From positions 3,906,001-3,970,000 of the forward strand of contig AP025252.1 of NCBI GenBank assembly GCA_016865505.2: a DNA stretch of 64,000 bases. The letters run 5' to 3'. Origin of the DNA: Bryobacterales bacterium F-183. GTDB lineage: Bacteria > Acidobacteriota > Terriglobia > Bryobacterales > Bryobacteraceae. Of the stretch, positions 41,377-48,558 are shown one piece after another. Each line of letters opens with the position of its first letter. The first letter of the stretch is position 1. Below the pieces are notes generated by a model, which was given only the letters and a program-made list of their open reading frames with translations, searched no databases and was not told where the DNA came from. The position numbers and the translations under genes were made by a program.

Positions 41377-42990
41377 ATGAACAATCTAAGAACCAAGTTT
41401 CTGATCATCCTGGGCACAGTGCTCGTCTGTTTGTACGGCATCATCGGTATCCCGTGGCCCCTTTCCAAGATCCAGGAGAACTGGAACAATAACGTAAAGC
41501 TGGGCCTCGACCTCAAAGGCGGCTCTCAGCTGGTGATGCAGGTGCAGGTGCAGGACGCCTTCAAGGCGGAAGCTGCTTCCTCCGCAGACCGTCTCCGCGA
41601 AGAACTCGCCAAGCGCAACATTGAGTACGCCGGCGTCGACATCAGCGAACCCAAGTCCATTGAAGAAGCCGAAAAGGTAGAAATCCTCTTCCGCGGCGTT
41701 CCGCCCACCAAGTCTGGCGACTTCCGCAAGGCCGGTACCGACATCCTGGGCGACACCTGGGACATCGCCAACACGGGCGCGGATTTCCGCTTCACCATGA
41801 AGCGCACCAACGCCCTCACCCTCCGCAAGGACACCCTGGCGCAGGTTTCGAACACCATCCACCGCAAGATCGACGGTCTCGGCCTCGCCGAATCCACCGT
41901 CCAGCTTCGCGGCAGTGAGCAGGATGCCGAAATCATGGTGCAGCTCCCCGGCGTCGACGACCCGGCCCGCATCAAGGAACTCCTCGGCTCCCGCACCATG
42001 CTCGAATGGGCCGAACTCCAGGAACAGACCCCCTTCCAGTCCCGCGAAGAAGCGCTCGCCCGTAGCGGTGGCATGCTGCCGCTCAACACTCGCCTCGTCA
42101 AGGGTTCCACCCGCGGCGGCGGTCCCGATGTGTACTGGCTCGTCAAGAAGATCCCGGTCGTCACCGGTCGCGACCTTCGCGACGCTCAGCCCCAGCAGAG
42201 CGATCGCGCCGGTTGGGATACGTCTTTCGTTCTCACGCAGGAAGCCGCTCGCCGCTTCGGCTCCTTCACGGGTGCCAACATCGGCAAGCGCGCCGCGATT
42301 ATCCTCGACGACGTCGTCATCAGTGCTCCGGAAATCCAGAGCCAGATCAACGACAGCGGCCGCATCATGGGCGCCGCCTCCCAGCAGGAAGCCGCCGACC
42401 TCGCGCTCAACCTCCGCGCAGGTGCGCTGCCCGCCTCCGTGCTCTTCCTCGAAGAGCGCTCGGTTGGCCCGTCGCTCGGTGCAGACTCAATCCAGAGCGG
42501 TCTGCTCGCCGGCATGGTGGGTATTGGCGCGGTCGTCCTCGTGATGCTCGTTTACTACAAGAAGGCCGGCATCAACGCCGTCATCGCGCTCGTATTGAAC
42601 GCCATCATCCTGCTCGCTCTCCTCGCCTACTTTGGCGCTGTGCTGACCCTGCCGGGAATCGCTGGCTTCATTCTCACCATCGGTATGGCCGTGGACTCCA
42701 ACGTCCTCATCTTCGAGCGTATCCGCGAAGAGTTGAAGTCCGGCAAGAGCGCCGTCGCCGCCATCCAGGCGGGCTTCGGAAAGGCCTGGTGGACCATCGT
42801 CGACACCCACGTGACGACGGTCGTTTCCTGTGCATTTCTCTTCGTTTTCGGCTCCCCGCAAATTAGGGGATTCGCCGTAACGCTCGTCATCGGTCTTCTG
42901 GCCAATGTTTTCACCGCCGTTTTCGTCTCCAAAGCGATCTTCGATTGGGAAATGGCAGGCAAGAAAAACGTCGAAAGTCTGAGCATCTAA
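41377..42990 (+). CDS. secD: Protein translocase subunit SecD
   Basis: 537 aa with one N-terminal helix, a large periplasmic domain (GLDLKGGSQLVMQV at about 46-59, the P1 domain) and five C-terminal helices. Conserved motifs are GRDLRDA, NIGKRAAIILDDVVISAP and GMAVDSNVLIFERIREEL, the proton-relay segment. With SecF it uses the proton gradient to pull preproteins through SecYEG. It is separated from secF by an unusually long 242-base gap. Confidence 0.97.
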   Translation: MNNLRTKFLIILGTVLVCLYGIIGIPWPLSKIQENWNNNVKLGLDLKGGSQLVMQVQVQDAFKAEAASSADRLREELAKRNIEYAGVDISEPKSIEEAEKVEILFRGVPPTKSGDFRKAGTDILGDTWDIANTGADFRFTMKRTNALTLRKDTLAQVSNTIHRKIDGLGLAESTVQLRGSEQDAEIMVQLPGVDDPARIKELLGSRTMLEWAELQEQTPFQSREEALARSGGMLPLNTRLVKGSTRGGGPDVYWLVKKIPVVTGRDLRDAQPQQSDRAGWDTSFVLTQEAARRFGSFTGANIGKRAAIILDDVVISAPEIQSQINDSGRIMGAASQQEAADLALNLRAGALPASVLFLEERSVGPSLGADSIQSGLLAGMVGIGAVVLVMLVYYKKAGINAVIALVLNAIILLALLAYFGAVLTLPGIAGFILTIGMAVDSNVLIFERIREELKSGKSAVAAIQAGFGKAWWTIVDTHVTTVVSCAFLFVFGSPQIRGFAVTLVIGLLANVFTAVFVSKAIFDWEMAGKKNVESLSI

Positions 42991-43011
42991 GCTCTTATAA
43001 ATCAACGCCTT

Positions 43012-43109
43012 GGGGCGGGTTTGCAAAAAGTACTGAAAATGTTTTGGTACTTCATGCATGTGGAGTGTTTGAACCCGCCCCGGCTTATGTGATACAGTCT
43101 CAAACACTC
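43012..43109 (+). ncRNA. Candidate structured RNA (H-type pseudoknot) in the secD-secF gap
   Basis: Stem A: GGGGCGGGTT (43012-43021) pairs perfectly with AACCCGCCCC (43072-43081). Stem B: GAGTGTTTGA (43063-43072) pairs perfectly with TCAAACACTC (43100-43109). The left arm of B lies in the loop of A and directly abuts (shares one base with) the right arm of A, so the two stems stack as in an H-type pseudoknot. The first loop holds its own hairpin, TGCA (43022-43025)/TGCA (43055-43058) plus AAGTAC (43028-43033)/GTACTT (43047-43052). ACTCT/AGAGT (43106-43110, 43116-43120) forms a hairpin that competes with stem B. No U-run follows, so it is not a simple terminator. It could be a cis-regulatory RNA for secF; no known family recognised. 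Confidence 0.5.
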
Positions 43110-43136
43110 TCGTAAAGAGTCAGGAACAAATAGGGT

Positions 43137-43223
43137 GACACCGGTGTCCAAGTCAATCAGGAGCTTCTCTTACCGGAACTCCTGCCAAGTCGAGGTAGCA
43201 AGACCCTAGTCCCTACCGGTGTC
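43137..43223 (+). promoter_or_regulatory. Second inverted-repeat element just upstream of secF
   Basis: GACACCGGT (43137-43145) pairs with ACCGGTGTC (43215-43223), enclosing a hairpin CAGGAG (43158-43163)/CTCCTG (43179-43184). The left arm is also part of a 12-base palindrome GACACCGGTGTC (43137-43148), so it can alternatively fold on itself. The heptamer CCAAGTC is repeated at 43148-43154 and 43185-43191. The outer stem ends 9 bases before the secF ATG, where no Shine-Dalgarno sequence is visible, so it may control initiation at secF. Confidence 0.45.
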
Positions 43224-43232
43224 GTTTGCAGT

Positions 43233-44465
43233 ATGGAAATCTTCAAGAATACTAACTTCGACTTTTTGGGCAAGAAATGGCCCTTCATCATCGCCTCGTT
43301 GCTGTTGACGTTGGCGGGCATCGGCAGCTTGATCGCCAAGGGCGGTCCACGCTACGGAATCGATTTCCGCGGCGGCGTGCTGATGTACGTCCGCTTCAAC
43401 GCCGAGCCGCCAGAGGATAAGATCCGCCAGGCCCTGCAGGCAAAGATTCCGGGTGAGGTGATCATCCAGCGTATTTCGGGAACGAATGAAGTCATCGTTT
43501 CCACTGAGCTGTCCCAGGACGAGCGCGCCCAGAGCGAAAACCGCCAGAAGATGCAGGACATCTTCGCGGCCACCTTCGGGCAGGCCAACGGCAAGAAGGA
43601 CTTCCACAACAGCAGCGCAGAAGATCTGTTGAACATCCTTCGCCCCGCTCCCACCGGGCTCACTGGCCCGCAGCTGCAGGAAGTGGTGCAGACGATTCTG
43701 GACTACCGCAACAAGCCGCCACGTTCGGGCCTCATCGGCTCGCTCGATGAGCTGGGCTCGCTGCAGGGTGTCACTCCGGTGATTCTGAACACTCTGAAGG
43801 AGCAGACGTATCTGTCGCCCTTCGCGATTCGCAATATTGAAGTAGTCGGTCCGAAGGTCGGCAAGGAATTGCAGACCAAGGCGCTCAACGCCACGCTGCT
43901 CGCCCTTGGCGGTATGCTGATCTACATCGCATTCCGCTTCGAATGGATGTACGGCGTCGCTGCGGTGATCGCGGTCCTCCACGACACGATCATTACTATC
44001 GGCATCTTCTCGCTGGCCAATAAGGAAATTTCGCTCACGGTAATCGCAGCGCTCCTTACCCTGGTCGGTTATTCGATGAACGACACCATCGTGGTGTTCG
44101 ATCGAATTCGCGAGAATATGCGCGGTATTCGCTCCAAATCGGATTTCGACACCCTGGTAAATACCAGTATTAATCAGACTTTGAGCCGGACCATCCTAAC
44201 GTCCGGTCTGACGTTCCTGACCGCCCTCGCTCTCTGGATTTTTGGCGGAGAAGTGCTCAACGGCTTTTCCTTCGCCCTGGTCGTGGGTATCATAGTCGGA
44301 ACGTTCTCTTCAGTCTTTATCGCAAGCCCGATTCTGATCTTCCTCCGTGACTGGTCGGAAGCCCGGAAAAAGGCGCAGACCCCAGCCGCAGCAGCGGCTG
44401 CCAGCCGTGCCCCACAAGTGGAAACGGCAAGTGCGAAGAAGTTGGCGGGTGGCCGGACCAAATAA
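43233..44465 (+). CDS. secF: Protein translocase subunit SecF
   Basis: 410 aa. SecF signature: FLGKKWPFIIAS in the first helix, YGIDFRGGVLMYVRF, then the C-terminal helix bundle with AVIAVLHDTIITIGIF, GYSMNDTIVVFDRIREN and LSRTILTSGLTFLTAL. The loop between residues 70 and 200 is longer than in E. coli SecF. Its C-terminus is Ala-rich and basic (KKLAGGRTK). The start ATG follows a structured leader without an evident ribosome-binding site. Confidence 0.96.
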   Translation: MEIFKNTNFDFLGKKWPFIIASLLLTLAGIGSLIAKGGPRYGIDFRGGVLMYVRFNAEPPEDKIRQALQAKIPGEVIIQRISGTNEVIVSTELSQDERAQSENRQKMQDIFAATFGQANGKKDFHNSSAEDLLNILRPAPTGLTGPQLQEVVQTILDYRNKPPRSGLIGSLDELGSLQGVTPVILNTLKEQTYLSPFAIRNIEVVGPKVGKELQTKALNATLLALGGMLIYIAFRFEWMYGVAAVIAVLHDTIITIGIFSLANKEISLTVIAALLTLVGYSMNDTIVVFDRIRENMRGIRSKSDFDTLVNTSINQTLSRTILTSGLTFLTALALWIFGGEVLNGFSFALVVGIIVGTFSSVFIASPILIFLRDWSEARKKAQTPAAAAAASRAPQVETASAKKLAGGRTK

Positions 44466-44550
44466 CCGTGAGGCTGCCGGCCCGCCTCAGTTCGTGTGTG
44501 TTTCGTGAGTTCAACCATGCCCAACTGTGGGTCATGAAAGGATTCGAATT

Positions 44551-45318
44551 ATGTTCGATCAGACTTTCGTAAATGACGACGGCAAGACTAATAAAAGCTG
44601 GACCGTCCTTGTATCGACGTTGATGCAATGCGGCCTGGTCGGTGTTGCCATCCTCATTCCGTTGATTTTTACCGACGCTCTACCCCAGACAAGTCTCACG
44701 GCTTCTCTGATGGCGCCTCCGCCGCCGCCTCCTCCGCCCCCGCCGCCTCCTGCCACGCCGCAACCGGTAAAGGTCGTCAAGACCGCGCCCCGGCAGTTTA
44801 ACAACAACATGCTAGTGGCGCCCAAGAAGATCCCGAAAGAGATCGCGATGATCAAGGAAGATGATCTGCCTCCGCCCGCCGCTGCGTCGGGTGTCGTTGG
44901 TGGCGTCCCCGGCGGCGTGCCGGGTGGCACCGCTGGCGGCATCATCGGCGGTGTCATGGGTGGCGTTCCTTCCGCGGCTCCTCCGCCTCCTCCGCCCCCG
45001 GTGAAGGTCGAAAAGCCGAAGGCCCCCGAACGTATCCGCGTCGGTGGTAACGTGCAAGCCGCCAACCTGATTAAGCGCGTAACGCCGCAGTACCCCCCGC
45101 TCGCCAAGCAGGCGCGCGTGTCCGGTACCGTGCGCTTTACCGCCGTCATCGGCAAGGACGGTACGATTCAGAACCTGCAGATGATTAGCGGTCACCCGCT
45201 GCTCGTCCAGGCTGCCACCGAAGCTGTTCGTCAGTGGGTCTACAAGCCCACCCTGCTGAACAACGAACCGGTGGAAGTGATCACGCAGATCGACGTCAAT
45301 TTCACGCTGAGCAGCTAA
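44551..45318 (+). CDS. TonB-type energy transducer
   Basis: 255 aa. One N-terminal helix (about 21-40), a run of 12 prolines (56-67), a central Gly/Val/Pro repeat (VVGGVPGGVPGGTAGGIIGG), a second proline run, and a C-terminal TonB domain (RVTPQYPPLAKQARVSGTVRF ... AVRQWVYKPTLLNNEPVEV). TonB couples the ExbBD proton motor to outer-membrane receptors. The ATG at 44551 follows an AAAGGA site. The exbB-exbD-exbD-TPR genes follow in order. Confidence 0.9.
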   Translation: MFDQTFVNDDGKTNKSWTVLVSTLMQCGLVGVAILIPLIFTDALPQTSLTASLMAPPPPPPPPPPPPATPQPVKVVKTAPRQFNNNMLVAPKKIPKEIAMIKEDDLPPPAAASGVVGGVPGGVPGGTAGGIIGGVMGGVPSAAPPPPPPPVKVEKPKAPERIRVGGNVQAANLIKRVTPQYPPLAKQARVSGTVRFTAVIGKDGTIQNLQMISGHPLLVQAATEAVRQWVYKPTLLNNEPVEVITQIDVNFTLSS

Positions 45319-45464
45319 GCCGTTCTACGGCCCGCTGTTCGATGTCCGGAGCTCCGTCTGCGTGTCCGAAAACCACCCAGCGGCGTATTCCAACAACTTA
45401 GTATCACTGGCAGTAAGCTGTACCGTAGACCAGACAGACTTAATTCAACTCGCAGGAGAATCGA

Positions 45465-46190
45465 ATGTTTCTACAGATGCAAGTATGGGGCTTCCTCTTC
45501 CTCCAGGAAGTCAGCTTCGACCCGCTCAGCATGTGGCACCACATGGGCGCAATCGATAAGGGTATCGTGCTGCTCATGTTCTTCATGTCCGCGTGGTCCA
45601 TCGGCGTGATGATCGATCGCTACATCGCCTTCAACGCCGCCCGCAACCAGTCCCGTCAGTTCGCTCCGGCTGTCGCTGGCGCGCTCAAGAACGGCAACCT
45701 CGACGAAGCCATCAAGGTGGCTGACCGCTTCAACAAGAGCCACCTGGCCAAGGTAGTTGTGGCCGGCCTGCAGGAATTCAAGGCTCACCAGGCGAACAAC
45801 GAAATCTCCGGTGAAACCATCGAAGCCTCCAAGCGCGCTCTCGAACGCGCTGAAGCCATCGTTCACGCCGAATTGAAGCGCGGTATCCCGAGCTTGGCGA
45901 CCATCGGTTCTTCGGCTCCGTTCGTCGGACTGCTCGGCACCGTCGTCGGCATCATCAACGCGTTCCGCGGCATCGCAACGGAAAAGGCCACTGGTCTTGC
46001 CGCTGTCGCCGGCGGTATTTCGGAAGCCCTGGTCACCACGGCCGTGGGTCTCGTCGCCGCTATCCCTGCCGTCTGGGCCTACAACTACTTCTCGAACCGC
46101 CTCGAGTCGTTCGACGTGGAAATGGGCAACTCCAGCTCGGAACTGATCGACTACTTCATCAAGCGCAGCCAGAAGCTGGCCGCGAAGTAA
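45465..46190 (+). CDS. exbB: ExbB/TolQ/MotA-family proton channel protein
   Basis: 241 aa with three helices: about 25-45, 142-165 (LATIGSSAPFVGLLGTVVGIINAF) and 180-205 (GGISEALVTTAVGLVAAIPAVWAYNYF). The TxG(L)xGTVxG and P-x-x-A features match ExbB/TolQ. It forms the pentameric ring around ExbD. An AGGAGA site precedes the ATG. A strong hairpin lies between it and exbD. Confidence 0.93.
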   Translation: MFLQMQVWGFLFLQEVSFDPLSMWHHMGAIDKGIVLLMFFMSAWSIGVMIDRYIAFNAARNQSRQFAPAVAGALKNGNLDEAIKVADRFNKSHLAKVVVAGLQEFKAHQANNEISGETIEASKRALERAEAIVHAELKRGIPSLATIGSSAPFVGLLGTVVGIINAFRGIATEKATGLAAVAGGISEALVTTAVGLVAAIPAVWAYNYFSNRLESFDVEMGNSSSELIDYFIKRSQKLAAK

Positions 46191-46245
46191 ATCCGCAGCA
46201 GACGTTGTTACCCGTAAGTCTGTCGAGTTGAATGGCGCCACGTAC

Positions 46246-46277
46246 GCGGAGGGTTGACATCTCCTGTCTCCCTCCGC
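46246..46277 (+). other. Stable intergenic hairpin between exbB and exbD
   Basis: GCGGAGGG (46246-46253) pairs with CCCTCCGC (46270-46277), with an inner GACA (46256-46259)/TGTC (46265-46268) stem and a TCTCC loop. No U-run follows, so it is more likely a 3'-end stabiliser or partial attenuator than a terminator. It could help set the ExbB excess over ExbD. Confidence 0.5.
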
Positions 46278-46326
46278 CCATGGCCCCACCCGCAAACCAG
46301 ACGCCAAGGGACTAGGAGACCTTTCA

Positions 46327-46758
<432 letters not shown>

Positions 46759-46829
46759 GCGTTCGGTCCGCTTCATCAAGTGTCATAACGCGCCCGGGAC
46801 AAGGAAAATAACAGGAGCTAAGCAATCTT

Positions 46830-47258
46830 ATGGCAATGGCACTCGGCGGTTCGGGAGGACCGAAAGCCGAAATTAACGTAACGCCGCTCATCGACGTCTT
46901 GCTCGTGCTCATCATCATCTTCATGGTGATCACGCCCACGACGCCCAAGGGCCTGGAGGCGCTGGCGCCTCAACCCCCACCTCCCAATCAGCCGCCTCCG
47001 CCAGACAATCAGGACCGCACGGTGGTCATCATCATCGAAGCCGACAAGAGCATCAAGCTCAACACCGAAGATGTCACCGAAGCCAACCTCGGCAAGCGTC
47101 TTGAGGACATCTTCAAGACTCGTGCGGAGCGCGTTGTGTTCGTCAAGGGCGACCCGAACCTCGAATACCAGTACGTGGCCAAGGCGATCGACGTCGCCAA
47201 GGGCGTCGGCATCGACAAAGTCGGGTTGATGACGCCGAAGGTCGAAGCGGGCCAATAA
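46830..47258 (+). CDS. ExbD/TolR biopolymer transport protein (second copy)
   Basis: 142 aa. Same helix signature, AEINVTPLIDVLLVLIIIFMVITPTT, but with a Pro-rich linker (PQPPPPNQPPPPDNQD) before the periplasmic domain. The two-ExbD arrangement is known from several phyla. A ribosome-binding AGGAGC lies 15 bases upstream. The TPR lipoprotein gene starts 12 bases after its stop. Confidence 0.92.
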   Translation: MAMALGGSGGPKAEINVTPLIDVLLVLIIIFMVITPTTPKGLEALAPQPPPPNQPPPPDNQDRTVVIIIEADKSIKLNTEDVTEANLGKRLEDIFKTRAERVVFVKGDPNLEYQYVAKAIDVAKGVGIDKVGLMTPKVEAGQ

Positions 47259-47270
47259 GGGAGATATAGG

Positions 47271-48134
47271 ATGACAATGCTCAACCAGTATCGCCGTTTG
47301 GTTCCAACGGTGGCTTTCGGAGTTCTCGCCGGCTTCACCACCGGTTGTACTTGGCTCGAATCGCGTGACAACCTCAACAAGGGCGTCAACGCGTACAAGA
47401 ACGCCAAGTTCGCCGAAGCGGCCGAACTCTTCCGCAAAGCTGCGGAACTCGATCCGAAGAACGAGAACGCCGAGTTGTATCTGGCCTCCGCCTACATGAC
47501 CCAGTGGATACCGGGTGCGGACTCGCCGGAAAACAACGACCTTGCCAAAAAGGCGCGCGGCGTCTTCATGAAGGTATACGAAAAGAACAACAAGAGCGAA
47601 CTCGCCATCGAGTCGCTTGCGTCGCTCTCCTTCAACGAAGCCAAAGCCACCCTCGCCTCCGGTGAAGGTGCGGCCCGCCGCAAGGCCAAGTTCGAAGAAG
47701 CCAAGGAATGGTACACCAAGCTGATCCAGCTCAACCCCAAGAAGGCGGCGGCTTTCTACAGCCTCGGCGTCATCGCTTGGGAAAACTGGTATCCGGTGCT
47801 CATGGAAGCGCGCAGCAAGATGAGCATGAAGCCGGAAGACCCGGGTCCGCTCAAGGATAAGAAGGTTCGTGAAGAGCTCAAGGCGCAGTACGGCCAGCTC
47901 GTCGAAGACGGCATCTCCAACCTCCGCAAGGCGCTCGAAGCCGATCCGGAATACGATGATGCCATGGCCTACCTCAACCTGCTGATCCGTGAACGCGCCG
48001 ACTTGGCCGACACCCCGGAAGGTTACAAGAAGGACGTCGAAGAAGCCGACAACTGGGTCCAGAAGACTCTGGAAACCAAGAAGATGAAGGCGGAAAAGGC
48101 GAACAAGACCACCGGTATCGTCGCCGACAAGTAG
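47271..48134 (+). CDS. TPR lipoprotein associated with the Ton system
   Basis: 287 aa. A lipoprotein-like signal (VAFGVLAGFTTGC) ends at Cys26. TPR-like helices follow, starting with NLNKGVNAYKNAKFAEAAELFRKAAELDP, then YTKLIQLNPKKAAAFYSLGVIAW and ISNLRKALEADPEYDDAMAYL. The Lys-rich C-terminus (KTLETKKMKAEKANK) is probably a coiled coil. It ends the tonB-exbBDD unit; a scaffold or accessory role is inferred from position. Confidence 0.82.
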   Translation: MTMLNQYRRLVPTVAFGVLAGFTTGCTWLESRDNLNKGVNAYKNAKFAEAAELFRKAAELDPKNENAELYLASAYMTQWIPGADSPENNDLAKKARGVFMKVYEKNNKSELAIESLASLSFNEAKATLASGEGAARRKAKFEEAKEWYTKLIQLNPKKAAAFYSLGVIAWENWYPVLMEARSKMSMKPEDPGPLKDKKVREELKAQYGQLVEDGISNLRKALEADPEYDDAMAYLNLLIRERADLADTPEGYKKDVEEADNWVQKTLETKKMKAEKANKTTGIVADK

Positions 48135-48156
48135 TCTAAGTCCTTAGGAAAATACA

Positions 48157-48196
48157 AACGCCGCGAGAGCAAACCAGCTCCTCGCGGCGTTCGTGT
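48157..48196 (+). terminator. Probable terminator of the ton operon
   Basis: A perfect 11-base inverted repeat AACGCCGCGAG (48157-48167) / CTCGCGGCGTT (48181-48191) follows the TPR lipoprotein stop by 22 bases. The following CGTGTTTCT is only weakly T-rich, so it may be a Rho-assisted or stabilising element. Confidence 0.55.
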
Positions 48197-48237
48197 TTCT
48201 AACGGTAGGCTTCAGCGCCAAGACGAACCCGGGATAT

Positions 48238-48504
48238 TCACGCCAGCGCGTCTTCGCCTGCCCGGAGAATTTGGTCCATCGTGAAGCCGAGGTCAGCCAC
48301 CACATCGTCAAAGCTCACCGTAGCCTCTCCATTCGCAAGGCGCCGGTCCCCCTCACGAACTGCCGCAATGTCACCCTCTGTGAGTTCGGCAGGTTCGTCC
48401 CCTTCGGGGTCATTCACCATGACTCCTAGTAGCTGTACAACGGCCTCTAGCTTGCTTTCAGGTAGCTGCCCGACGAGCGTTCGGGCTTTCTCTGCAAGAC
48501 TCAT
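48238..48504 (-). CDS. Small antitoxin-like protein, no partner visible
   Basis: 88 aa. SLAEKARTLVGQLPESKLEAVVQLLGVM at the start and the acidic Glu/Asp-rich tail (VSFDDVVADLGFTMDQILRAG) resemble small antitoxins of RelB/DUF2281-like type. No toxin frame is adjacent on either side, so it is either an orphan or something else. ATG 48504 is chosen; an ATG at 48513 would add three residues. It is divergent from the RelA/SpoT gene with 54 bases between. Confidence 0.55.
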   Translation of the reverse strand: MSLAEKARTLVGQLPESKLEAVVQLLGVMVNDPEGDEPAELTEGDIAAVREGDRRLANGEATVSFDDVVADLGFTMDQILRAGEDALA

Positions 48505-48558
48505 AGTGATCATATTTGCACGCTACCGCTACACTAATTGTAGACCCACCTTCACCCC

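Noticed and set aside
43012-43081. Simple Rho-independent terminator after secD
   Set aside because: The GC-rich stem is not followed by a U-run on either strand, and secF, which must be expressed with secD, lies downstream.
42991-43232. Insertion sequence remnant between secD and secF
   Set aside because: No transposase fragment, no terminal repeats with flanking target duplication seen.
44700-45000. Proline and glycine runs in tonB as a sequencing or assembly artefact
   Set aside because: The frame stays open, codons for Pro and Gly vary, and such linkers are normal in TonB proteins.
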